Below, piece by piece: positions 1 to 7,115 of a DNA stretch of 64,000 nucleotides. The notes beneath the pieces were generated by a model. It searched no databases and had not been told where the DNA came from. It was given only the letters and a program-made list of their open reading frames with translations. The stretch's first letter is position 1; every line of letters begins with the position of its first letter. The translations under genes were made by a program, and so were the position numbers. Source of the stretch: Mesorhizobium sp. B2-7-2. GTDB taxonomy: Bacteria; Pseudomonadota; Alphaproteobacteria; Rhizobiales; Rhizobiaceae. Location: the NCBI RefSeq assembly GCF_006440775.1, contig NZ_VFTZ01000013.1, forward strand, positions 62,001 to 126,000. The letters are read 5' to 3'.

Positions 1-29
1 CGTGGCGCAATACCTCTCGAGAGGGGCCA

Positions 30-275
30 ATGCTCAACCGAACGAATGGTTTTAGGGCCCTGATGCGTGCATATAGCGCAATATTTAAATTGCAGGGTGT
101 CCCTGGCGGATCGATTTCAAACGATTTCCTGCGAACATACCTCCGCAGCTTAGCCATAGAGGATGGTCAATTCACCACTGACAGGTTCCCCCCGGGCACA
201 ACCGGGGAGAGCCGGCTGTACAAGCTGCTGACAAAGGAACTGTCATTGCGGGAAATCGAAGATATGAGGAGCTGA
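30..275 (+). CDS. small hypothetical protein (81 aa)
   Basis: I do not recognise this protein. It starts at ATG 30 behind a purine-rich GAGAGGGG stretch (positions 19-26) that would serve as a ribosome binding site, and ends at TGA 273-275. The product is basic and mixed hydrophilic, with no signal peptide, membrane segment or cysteine motif. Codon positions look ordinary but the local base composition (for example the AT-rich stretch around 80-95) is lower in GC than the neighbours, which could mean a transferred or fast-evolving gene. It could be a chance ORF; the ribosome binding site is the main support. Confidence 0.45.
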   Translation: MLNRTNGFRALMRAYSAIFKLQGVPGGSISNDFLRTYLRSLAIEDGQFTTDRFPPGTTGESRLYKLLTKELSLREIEDMRS

Positions 276-355
276 AGCCCAGGCGTGCATGTAAATCGTC
301 ACTTTGAGACATAACCGCTCTGCGATATCCTCTCCCTGGCTTGGGGAGACATCGC

Positions 356-868
356 ATGCGCTCCACTCTCGATCTTGTCGCCGCGATCGGTCTCGCCATC
401 GGCGGCGCCTTTGGCCTTGCGGGCACTTTCGTTGCGAGCGACGCGCTGCGCGAAACGGTCTGGACCATTGACGGCGTGGGAATCGTCGTCGCCACCGCGC
501 TGCTCACGATGAAATACCAGCGGCTGGGCAATGACCTCGTCGCGGCCGGTTTCCTGACTTTCCTCGCCGGCGAGAGCCTGCTTCTGGCCGGCAATGCGGC
601 GGGCTTGCAGGCCAGCGTGCCTTCCTATGCCGGCGGCATTGCGCTGTGGGCGGCGGGGCTGGTGATGGTCAGCGCGCAGGCCACCTTCGCGCTGTGGATG
701 CGGCTCACGGCGTCCGTCGCCGCCGTGCTGTTCGCAGTCTCGGTCCTGATGATCCTGTGGGGGGCGCCGCTTTTGCCCACCTCGGCGCCGCTGCCGGCGC
801 TCGGCTATCCGTTCCTAGTGCTGACCTTCATCGGCTGGATCTGGACTTTGCTGAAGCCGGAGCGCTGA
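356..868 (+). CDS. polytopic membrane protein, unknown function (170 aa)
   Basis: The protein is almost entirely hydrophobic, with about five or six membrane segments (roughly residues 5-27, 40-53, 61-82, 92-115, 118-137 and 148-166) and only short charged loops. An in-frame TTG at 341 exists, but ATG 356 is preceded by GGGGAG at 343-348 with good spacing, so I use 356. The gene is followed after 11 bases by another membrane-anchored protein on the same strand, so the two are probably co-transcribed. I see no family signature; an inner-membrane protein of unknown role is as far as the sequence goes. Confidence 0.7.
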   Translation: MRSTLDLVAAIGLAIGGAFGLAGTFVASDALRETVWTIDGVGIVVATALLTMKYQRLGNDLVAAGFLTFLAGESLLLAGNAAGLQASVPSYAGGIALWAAGLVMVSAQATFALWMRLTASVAAVLFAVSVLMILWGAPLLPTSAPLPALGYPFLVLTFIGWIWTLLKPER

Positions 869-879
869 GTGCGAAGGCG

Positions 880-1389
880 ATGGCCGCGCCGCTCGAAATC
901 CGCAACAGCCCATCGGGAAAGATCTTGCCCGCCGTCGGACCGTTCCTGCTCGGCGGCATTTTCGGCTTCGGCGCGCTGCAGGGCGTGGCCTCGGGCGCGA
1001 ACAGCGGGCATGTGCTGTGGATCGCGCTGCTTGGCGCCGCCTGCCTGGGGCTCGGCGTATCAATCGCCCGCGGCGCCTTCGACACTTCGGTCAAGGTGGT
1101 GCTGGACAGCCAAGGTTTCCGCGATGCTCGCGCCGGCGACGTGCTGGTGCCGTGGAGCAAGGTCAGGAGCGTGCGGCTCGCCGCCGGCGGCAAGGGCGCG
1201 GCGATGCTCAATTTCGAGCTCACCGAGGAGCCGCCCGACGCAATCCGCTATTCCTCCGCCAACGCCTTCGGCCTGATGCCCTTTGGCCGGAACATCGTGC
1301 ATATGGAAATCTCCTCGCTCGACGTGCGGGGAGAGGAGATGGTCGACGCGGTGAAGACATTCGCGCCGCATGTGGCGGTGAGGCGCTGA
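880..1389 (+). CDS. membrane-anchored PH-like/STM3941-type protein (169 aa)
   Basis: Two hydrophobic segments near the N terminus (about residues 15-37 and 44-62) are followed by a soluble beta-rich half with a V-L-D-x-x-G-F-R then V-P-W-x-x-V pattern, as in bacterial PH-like (STM3941-type) domains. ATG 880 lies 11 bases after the upstream membrane gene. The soluble half would face the cytoplasm if both segments span the membrane. The function is unknown and the family assignment is by eye. A palindromic family A repeat begins 4 bases after the stop codon. Confidence 0.65.
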   Translation: MAAPLEIRNSPSGKILPAVGPFLLGGIFGFGALQGVASGANSGHVLWIALLGAACLGLGVSIARGAFDTSVKVVLDSQGFRDARAGDVLVPWSKVRSVRLAAGGKGAAMLNFELTEEPPDAIRYSSANAFGLMPFGRNIVHMEISSLDVRGEEMVDAVKTFAPHVAVRR

Positions 1390-1393
1390 CTTT

Positions 1394-1540
1394 CCCTTCT
1401 CCCCCTGTGGGAGAAGGTGGCCGCGAAGCGGCCGGATGAGGGGTGTTCCAGCGGAGTGAGACGTCGGCGTTCCCTGGAACACCCCTCATCCGTCTCGGCG
1501 CTGCGCGCCGAGCCACCTTCCCCCACAAGGGGGGAAGGGG
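1394..1540. repeat. family A palindromic element, short form (A1)
   Basis: This is a long inverted repeat. The left arm is CCCTTCTCCCC..GTGGGAGAAGG followed by a GCCGC-GAA-GCGGC hairpin and GGATGAGGGGTG. The right arm has CACCCCTCATCC, a TCGGCGC-GCGCCGA hairpin and CCACCTTCCCCCACAAG. Each arm also folds on itself. It starts 4 bases after the stop codon of the gene ending at 1389. Related copies in the window lie at 1948-2530, 3028-3607 and 6878-7022. The short form has no gene between the arms. Confidence 0.85.
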
Positions 1541-1590
1541 AGGTCGCGCCGCTTCCGCTCCCGTGCTCTACTTGCCCAGGGGACCTCGCC

Positions 1591-1938
1591 ATGATTCGCG
1601 CTCTGCTCGCCTTCCTTCTCCTCAGCACCCCGGCCTTCGCCGCCGACATGTCGGTCTTCGTGCGCAACCAGCGTTCGGACGGCGTCGCGGTCGAGCTGTT
1701 CAGCCGCGACAGCCAAAAAGTCTGGCCGGGCGACGACAAGGTGTTCCTCATCCGGCCGAAGGCACGGAAATCCGTGCCGATCTCCTGCGAGCCGGGCGAG
1801 CATATTTGCTGGGGCGCCTGGGTGAATGGCGATGATTCCGTCACCGCCGGCGTCGGCCCCGACAACGACCAACCCTGCGACACCTGCTGCTTCATCTGCA
1901 CCGAGCATTCCACCGAGACGGTGGACCTGGCGGAGTAG
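1591..1938 (+). CDS. secreted cysteine-rich protein, paralogue 1 (115 aa)
   Basis: The protein has a clear Sec signal peptide (residues 1-18, hydrophobic core then A-F-A-A cleavage region). A small mature domain follows with two close cysteines (S-C-E-P-G-E-H-I-C-W-G-A-W) and a C-x2-C-C-x2-C cluster near residues 95-100. The paralogue at 2651-3022 keeps the same six cysteines and the K/Y-x-V-W-P-G and P-I-S-C motifs. The even number of cysteines suggests disulfides in the periplasm, although metal binding is possible. I do not recognise a named family. The two paralogues alternate with two family A/DUF559 elements, which points to duplication of a gene-plus-element unit. Confidence 0.8.
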   Translation: MIRALLAFLLLSTPAFAADMSVFVRNQRSDGVAVELFSRDSQKVWPGDDKVFLIRPKARKSVPISCEPGEHICWGAWVNGDDSVTAGVGPDNDQPCDTCCFICTEHSTETVDLAE

Positions 1939-1947
1939 CGGGGCGTT

Positions 1948-2530
1948 CCCCTTCTCCCCTTGTGGGAGAAGGTGGCTCGGCGCATAGCGCCGAGACGGAT
2001 GAGGGGTGCTCCAGCGGAGTGAGACGCCGGATATTTGAGCGGACACCAACATTGGCTAATCTTCCGCCATGCCGCACCAACCCCTAACCCCGGCCAAACG
2101 CAATTTCGCTCGGTCGATGCGCCGTGAGCCGACAGAGGCGGAAGACCGCTTGTGGCACGAATTACGCGGCCGGCGACTCGACAATATCAAGTTCAAGCGG
2201 CGGGTGCCGATAAGCAGGTTCGTCGCGGATTTCCTCTGCGCCGAAGCAAAACTCATCGTGGAAATCGACGGCAGCCAGCACGCGGAATCGGATCGCGACC
2301 AGGAGCGCGACGCCGAACTGAAGGCAAGGGGCTTTCGCGTGCTGCGGTTCTGGAACGACGATGTCCTGAAAGAGCTGGGTGCGGTCTGCGATACCATTAT
2401 TGCGTATGTGAAAGATAAGAGTTTGCAGCCCTGGCGTTGATGCCACCGGGCGTCTTCGCCAAGCTGGAGCACCCCTCATCCGTCTCGGCGCTGCGCGCCG
2501 AGCCACCTTCTCCCACAAGGGGAGAAGGGG
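1948..2530. mobile_element. family A element, long form carrying a DUF559 gene (copy 1)
   Basis: The left arm (about 1948-2013) and right arm (about 2465-2530) are inverted copies of the same palindromic family A sequence. They enclose the DUF559 gene at 2069-2440 plus short flanks. The flanks (GGAGTGAGACGCCGG and ATATTTGAGCGG upstream, GCCAAGCTGGAGC downstream) and the gene are repeated at 3028-3607. The element begins 9 bases after the stop codon of the upstream gene. A protein gene enclosed by inverted palindromes recalls REP sequences around RAYT transposase genes. Calling it mobile is an inference from repetition. Confidence 0.6.
2069..2440 (+). CDS. DUF559 domain protein (Vsr-like endonuclease fold)
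   Basis: The 123-residue protein has the features of DUF559 (PF04480), which shares the fold of very-short-patch-repair and other PD-(D/E)xK nucleases. A basic N terminus leads into E-A-E-D-R-L-W-H-E-L-R, then K-F-K-R-x-x-P-I, V-A-D-F, the core L-I-V-E-I-D-G-S-Q-H, and a C-terminal V-L-R-F-W-N-D-D-V. The D and E-x-D residues are the likely metal-binding positions. The gene lies between inverted family A repeats, and a frameshifted copy occurs at 3148-3518. A role in moving or processing the repeats is possible but unproven; self-standing DUF559 proteins have no settled function. Confidence 0.85.
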   Translation: MPHQPLTPAKRNFARSMRREPTEAEDRLWHELRGRRLDNIKFKRRVPISRFVADFLCAEAKLIVEIDGSQHAESDRDQERDAELKARGFRVLRFWNDDVLKELGAVCDTIIAYVKDKSLQPWR

Positions 2531-2650
2531 AAGTCGCGCCTTCCCCCAAATTCCGTCAGCCATTTTTCGCCGCCACCCCTTGGCATACGCGCCCGCCATG
2601 TCATCATCCGGCCATCGGCCGCAGGGGCCGATTCTACCTTGGGGGTTCTC

Positions 2651-3022
2651 ATGTCTTCCACCTTCGCGCGCCGCGTTGCCGCCGCGCTTTCGCTTGTCGT
2701 CCTCATCGCGCCCGCTGCTCGTGCCGGCGACGTCACCTTCCAGATCAAGAACAATCATCCCAACGCCATGCGCGTCGAGCTCTACAGCCAGAACCGCGAC
2801 TATGTCTGGCCGGGAAATGGCAAGGATTTCTATCTCGACGACGGCGAGACCAAGCAGTTGCCGATCTCGTGCAACGAGGGCGAGAAGATCTGCTACGGCG
2901 CCTGGGTCGACGGCGACGAGGGGACTTATTGGGGCGTCGGGCCCAACAACAAGGAGACATGCGAGGACTGCTGCTACACCTGCAGCGGCGGCCAGACCGA
3001 GGAGATCGACCTGGAGGAGTAG
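2651..3022 (+). CDS. secreted cysteine-rich protein, paralogue 2 (123 aa)
   Basis: ATG 2651 follows a GGGGG ribosome binding site at 2641-2645; an in-frame TTG at 2639 is less likely. The signal peptide covers residues 1-26 (R-R-V-A-A-A-L-S-L-V-V-L core, A-R-A-G cleavage region). The mature domain parallels the protein at 1591-1938: V-E-L-Y-S-Q, Y-V-W-P-G-N-G, L-P-I-S-C, K-I-C-Y-G-A-W, and C-x2-C-C-x2-C near the C terminus, ending in an acidic E-I-D-L-E-E. All six cysteines are conserved. The two proteins are about half identical by eye, so the duplication is older than the divergence of the two adjacent DUF559 copies. Confidence 0.8.
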   Translation: MSSTFARRVAAALSLVVLIAPAARAGDVTFQIKNNHPNAMRVELYSQNRDYVWPGNGKDFYLDDGETKQLPISCNEGEKICYGAWVDGDEGTYWGVGPNNKETCEDCCYTCSGGQTEEIDLEE

Positions 3023-3027
3023 CTCTT

Positions 3028-3607
3028 CCCCTTCTCCCCTTGTGGGAGAAGGTGGCTCGGCGCGCAGCGCCGAGACGGATGAGGGGTGTTCCAGCGGAGT
3101 GAGGCGCCGGATATTTGAGCGGTCACCTACATGGCTAATCTTCCGCAATGCCGCACCAACCCGTAGCCCCGGCCAAACGCAATTTCGCCCGGTCAATGCG
3201 CCGCGAGCCGACAGAGGCGGAAGACCGCTTGTGGCACGAATTGCGCGACCGCCGCCTGGACAACATCAAGTTCAAGCGGCAGATGCCGATGGGCCGATAC
3301 GTGGCCGACTTTGTCTGTCCCGCGGCGAAACTCATAGTCGAAATCGACGGCAGTCAGCATGCGGAATCGCGCCATGACCAGGAGCGCGACACCGAATTGA
3401 AGGCAAGGGATTTCGGGTGCTGCGTTTCTGGAATGCCGACGTTCTGAAAGAGCTCGATGCGGTGTGTGATACCATCATTGCCTATGTGAGGGATGAAAGT
3501 CTGCAGCCCTGGCGGTAGTGGGCGCACACGTTCTTGCCAAGCTGGAGCACCCCTCATCCGTCTCGGCGCTGCGCGCCGAGCCACCTTCTCCCACAAGGGG
3601 AGAAGGG
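3028..3607. mobile_element. family A element, long form (copy 2, with a broken DUF559 gene)
   Basis: This has the same architecture as 1948-2530. The left palindromic arm is at about 3028-3093, the DUF559 pseudogene at 3148-3518 and the inverted right arm at about 3541-3607. It starts 5 bases after the stop codon of the second secreted paralogue. The flanks between arm and gene match copy 1 closely (CGCCGGATATTTGAGCGG upstream, GCCAAGCTGGAGCACCCC downstream). Confidence 0.6.
3148..3518 (+). pseudogene. DUF559 protein, frameshifted copy
   Basis: The first 88 or so residues parallel the intact copy at 2069-2440 (same E-A-E-D-R-L-W-H-E-L-R and L-I-V-E-I-D-G-S-Q-H motifs, roughly 85% identical by eye). 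One base is missing near 3410-3417: copy 1 reads GGGGCTTTCGCGTG where this copy reads GGGATTTCGGGTG. The open frame therefore ends early at 3447 with an unrelated tail. In the shifted frame the conserved C terminus (V-L-R-F-W-N-A-D-V to L-Q-P-W-R) continues to TAG 3516-3518. The core nuclease residues lie before the shift, but loss of the last strand and helix probably inactivates it. Confidence 0.8.
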
Positions 3608-3684
3608 AAAGTAGTCATCCGGCCAGCTTGACGCCCCTCTCGCCCACGCCCTAGCCTTGCCTCAACACACCAGGAGAGAGCACC

Positions 3685-4311
3685 ATGGCAGGCACGGTCG
3701 AAGGCGAGAAGATCGACGTTTCCTTCAGCGGCAAGCGCTGCATCCATTCGCGCAATTGCGTGCTCGGCAACCCGCATGTCTTCGTGCCCAACGCGCCGGG
3801 CGAGTGGATCCACCCGGAGGCGGCGAGCGTCGAGCAGGTCGTGGCGCTGGCGCAAAACTGCCCGTCGGGCGCCATCACCTACACCAGAAAAGATGGCGGG
3901 CCGCAGGAGAAGCCGCCGGTGGTCAACACCGTGCGGTTGAGGGAAAACGGCCCGCTGGCGGTGCATGCCGAGATCGTGCTGGGCGAGGACACCTTCTTGC
4001 GCGCCACGCTCTGCCGCTGCGGGTTGTCGCGGAACAAGCCGTTCTGCGACAACAGCCACATCAAGGCCGGTTTTTCCGCCACAGGCGAGCCGCCGCTGAA
4101 GGAAGCACAGGTGCTGGAGGCGCGGGACGGCCCGCTGACGGTGACGCCCACCGTCAACGGCCCGCTCAAGGTCGAAGGCAATGCCGAGATCGTAACCGGC
4201 ACGGGGCATACCATTGCCCGCACCACCAAGGTGTTCCTCTGCCGCTGCGGGCACTCGGCCAACAAGCCGTTTTGCGATGGGTCGCATAAAAGAGTGGGGT
4301 TCGTGGCATGA
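3685..4311 (+). CDS. CDGSH iron-sulfur protein with N-terminal ferredoxin-like domain (208 aa)
   Basis: Three parts are visible. Residues about 10-70 form a divergent mono-cluster 4Fe-4S region (R-C-I-H-S-R-N-C, then Q-N-C-P-S-G-A-I). Two CDGSH-type 2Fe-2S motifs follow: C-R-C-G-L-S-R-N-K-P-F-C-D-N-S-H near 110-125 and C-R-C-G-H-S-A-N-K-P-F-C-D-G-S-H near 185-200. Each CDGSH motif has the three Cys and one His that hold a redox-active cluster. There is no signal peptide, so it is cytoplasmic. ATG 3685 follows an AGGAGAG site (3671-3677). The likely role is electron transfer or redox sensing; the partner is unknown. Confidence 0.88.
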   Translation: MAGTVEGEKIDVSFSGKRCIHSRNCVLGNPHVFVPNAPGEWIHPEAASVEQVVALAQNCPSGAITYTRKDGGPQEKPPVVNTVRLRENGPLAVHAEIVLGEDTFLRATLCRCGLSRNKPFCDNSHIKAGFSATGEPPLKEAQVLEARDGPLTVTPTVNGPLKVEGNAEIVTGTGHTIARTTKVFLCRCGHSANKPFCDGSHKRVGFVA

Positions 4312-4364
4312 CAAACGCCGCGCCCGCCTTAGCTTAGGGGGAGGACTCTGAGGAGGAATCCACC

Positions 4365-4667
4365 ATGCGCACCATGCTCACCCTTGCCTTGCTTGCCTTC
4401 GCAATGCCCGCCTTCGCCGCAAACCACGCGGTTGAGATCAAGGACATGAAATTCCGCCCGGCCAAGATCAGTGTCGCCGTTGGCGACACCGTGACCTTCA
4501 CCAACGCCGATTCCAAGACGCACACCGCCACGGCGGACGACGGCTCCTTCGACACCGGGCAACTCGCGAAGGGCAAGCGCGCCAAGGTCAAGATATCGGC
4601 CGCCGGCGCGCATCCGTTCCATTGTGCGATCCACAGCTCGATGACGGGCACCGTCACGGCGAAGTAG
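4365..4667 (+). CDS. cupredoxin (amicyanin/plastocyanin-like blue copper protein)
   Basis: The 100-residue precursor has a signal peptide ending at A-F-A-A (about residue 18), so the mature protein is periplasmic. The mature domain has the cupredoxin pattern: I-x-V-x-x-G-D-T-V-T-F-T-N, the ligand His in S-K-T-H-T-A, and the ligand loop F-H-C-A-I-H-S-S-M (Cys, His, Met). These are the four type 1 copper ligands. AGGAGGAATCC at 4350-4360 is a strong ribosome binding site. The partner is not apparent; no amine dehydrogenase or oxidase gene is adjacent. Confidence 0.88.
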   Translation: MRTMLTLALLAFAMPAFAANHAVEIKDMKFRPAKISVAVGDTVTFTNADSKTHTATADDGSFDTGQLAKGKRAKVKISAAGAHPFHCAIHSSMTGTVTAK

Positions 4668-4847
4668 GCGGCGACACGTGAAGGACTGCTGCGCAGGCCG
4701 GCGCGAGGCCCCCCTCTCTGCCCTGCCGGCCATCCAATAAACCCCCCGGCACCTCCCCCTTGGCCCATCCCTCCCGTCTTTATCCGTCAGCGCGTATCGG
4801 CTAAGGGCTTCCCAACAAAGCCCTCCACCCCGGACCGCCTCACAGAA

Positions 4848-6869
4848 ATGACCGCCAAGCCTCACCCTCTCTTCCTCGGCATCGACACCGGCGGCACCTA
4901 CACCGATGCGGTGCTGTGGTCGGAGGAAGGCGGCCCGAAGGGCAAGGTGCTGGCCAAGGCGAAGTCGCTGACCACGCGCCACGACCTTGCCGTCGGCATT
5001 TCCGGCGCGGTGGACGCGGTGCTGGAACAATCCAGGACCGATCCGGTCTCGATCAAACTGGTCTCGATGTCGACGACCTTGGCCACCAACGCGCTGGTCG
5101 AGGGCCAAGGCGGGCGCGTGGCGCTGGTGATGATCGGCTTTTCCGAAGCCGACCTCGCGCGCGACGGGCTGAAGACGGCGCTTGGCACCGATCCGGTGGT
5201 ATTCTTGCCCGGCGGGCATGACGTGCATGGCAATGCGGCAAAACTCGACCTTTCCGGGCTCGAGGCGGCGCTGCCGGAACTTGGGCGTTCGGTGTCGGGC
5301 TTTGCCGTCTGCGCCTATTTCGCCACCCGCAACCCGGCGCATGAGCTGGCGGCCCGCGACCTGATCCGCGACAAGACCGGCCTGCCGGTCACCGCCAGCC
5401 ACGAGCTTTCGGCCAAGCTCGGCGGCCCACGCCGCGCGCTCACCACCTTGCTCAACGCGCGCCTAATCTCGATGATCGACCGGCTGGTGGCGGCGACCGA
5501 AGGTTTTCTGGCCAAGCGTGGCATCGCAGCACCGCTGATGGTGGTACGCGGCGACGGCGCGCTGGTCTCGGCGGCCTTTGCCCGCCAGCGGCCGATCGAG
5601 ACCATATTGTCCGGCCCGGCCGCCAGCCTGGTCGGCGCCCGCCACATGACCGGGCTGGACGACGCCATGGTCTCGGATATCGGCGGCACCACCACCGATG
5701 TCGCGGTGCTCGATGGCGGAAGGCCGCGGCTCGATCCGGAAGGCGCCACCGTCGGCGGCTTCCGCACCATGGTCGAAGCCGTCGCCATGCGCACATTCGG
5801 CCTTGGCGGCGATTCGGAAGTGACGCTGGAAGACGGCGCGCTCGACCCAAAAATCCTGCTTGGGCCGCGCCGCCTGGTGCCGCTGGCGCTGTCCGGCATG
5901 GTGCATGGCGAGGCGGTGACTGTCGAACTGGAAAGACAGCTCCGCGCACCGAATCCCGGCCGCATGGACGGGCGCTTTGCCCTGCGTACCGGCGTGCCGG
6001 AGCGGCTCGCCGCCGGCCTCACCGGTCCGGAAGCGAAGCTCTACGAGACGATCGGCGCCACCCCGCTGGCGCTCGACAGGCTGCTCGCTTCGAATGCGCA
6101 GAACGCCACGCTGAACCGGCTGGTCGCGCGCGGCCTTGTCCACATCTCGGGCTTCACGCCTTCGGATGCCGCCCATGTGCTCGGCAAGCAAGCCAATTGG
6201 CACGCCGCCACCGCCCGGCTCGGCGCCGAGCTTTTCGCCCGCCGCCGCGACGGCCGCGGCCAGACGATCGCGGCGACGCCAGAAGAGATTTCCGATCGCG
6301 TGCTCGTCACGCTGACCCGCTGGTCGGCCGAATACATTTTGGAAACCGCCTTTGCCGAGGACGGGCTGGACGGTGCGGCCACCGTCGCGCATGCGCTGGT
6401 GCAGCGCGCGGTCGACGCCCATCCCGGCATCGCCCGCTTCACCGTCGCGCTCGACCGCCCGGTCATCGGTCTCGGCGCCTCGGCGCCGCTGCATTATGCC
6501 GGCCTGCCGCCGCTGGTCGGCAATGGCTGCATCGTGCCGGAAGACACCGACGTCGCCAACGCGCTCGGCGCCGTCGTCGGCCAGGTGCGCGTCTCGGCCG
6601 AGGCCCGCGTCAGCCAGCCCAAGGAAGGCCTGTTCCGCCTCGCCTCGGGCCAGACGGTGCGCGACTTCACGGAGGAGGACAAGGCGATCGAAGCGGCGCA
6701 AGCCGATGTGCGGGCGCTCGCCGCCGATCGCGCCAAGGACGCAGGCACCGACAGCGCCGAGATCCACGTTTCCACCGAGTTCAAGGTCTCGACCATCGAG
6801 GGCCAGCGCATGTTCATCGAGGCGCATGTGTTGGCCGTGGCGTCGGGACGGCCGCGGATCGCGGTGTAG
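4848..6869 (+). CDS. hydantoinase/oxoprolinase A-subunit family protein (HyuA-like, 673 aa)
   Basis: The N terminus has the family's phosphate-binding motif G-I-D-T-G-G-T-Y-T-D (residues 11-20), followed by S-T-T-L-A-T-N-A-L-V-E-G-Q-G and, mid-protein, V-S-D-I-G-G-T-T-T-D-V-A, as in ATP-dependent N-methylhydantoinase A and 5-oxoprolinase. Family members open cyclic amides using ATP and normally work with a HyuB subunit. No hyuB lies next to this gene, which stands alone between a cupredoxin and malate synthase, so the substrate is unknown. ATG 4848 has a weak ribosome binding site. A short family A element starts 8 bases after the stop. Confidence 0.85.
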   Translation: MTAKPHPLFLGIDTGGTYTDAVLWSEEGGPKGKVLAKAKSLTTRHDLAVGISGAVDAVLEQSRTDPVSIKLVSMSTTLATNALVEGQGGRVALVMIGFSEADLARDGLKTALGTDPVVFLPGGHDVHGNAAKLDLSGLEAALPELGRSVSGFAVCAYFATRNPAHELAARDLIRDKTGLPVTASHELSAKLGGPRRALTTLLNARLISMIDRLVAATEGFLAKRGIAAPLMVVRGDGALVSAAFARQRPIETILSGPAASLVGARHMTGLDDAMVSDIGGTTTDVAVLDGGRPRLDPEGATVGGFRTMVEAVAMRTFGLGGDSEVTLEDGALDPKILLGPRRLVPLALSGMVHGEAVTVELERQLRAPNPGRMDGRFALRTGVPERLAAGLTGPEAKLYETIGATPLALDRLLASNAQNATLNRLVARGLVHISGFTPSDAAHVLGKQANWHAATARLGAELFARRRDGRGQTIAATPEEISDRVLVTLTRWSAEYILETAFAEDGLDGAATVAHALVQRAVDAHPGIARFTVALDRPVIGLGASAPLHYAGLPPLVGNGCIVPEDTDVANALGAVVGQVRVSAEARVSQPKEGLFRLASGQTVRDFTEEDKAIEAAQADVRALAADRAKDAGTDSAEIHVSTEFKVSTIEGQRMFIEAHVLAVASGRPRIAV

Positions 6870-6877
6870 CGCCTTTT

Positions 6878-7022
6878 CCTTCTCCCCTTGTGGGAGAAGG
6901 TGGCCGCGAAGCGGCCGGATGAGGGGTGCTCCAGGGAATGCCAGCGTCTCACTCCGCTGGAACACCCCTCATCCGTCTCGGCGCTTGCGCGCCGATCCAC
7001 CTTCTCCCACAAGGGGAGAAGG
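6878..7022. repeat. family A palindromic element, short form (A2)
   Basis: The arms CCTTCTCCCCTTGTGGGAG and their inverted copy at the right end surround a GCCGC-GAA-GCGGC hairpin, GATGAGGGGTG/CACCCCTCATC arms and a central GCTCCAGGGAATGCCAGCG segment. It begins 8 bases after the stop of the HyuA-like gene. There is no internal gene. It may also act as a transcription terminator. Confidence 0.85.
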
Positions 7023-7115
7023 AAAGGCCGCGCCCCTCTACACCCTAAGCTGAATTGACCCCGCAACCCCAAACATGCCAAACGCCCGGCAAGCCACCTA
7101 TCTGGAGACGTGCAG

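Noticed and set aside
1417..1590. Upstream extension of the first secreted protein to codon 1417
   Set aside because: The extension translates the family A repeat. The signal peptide begins properly at ATG 1591.
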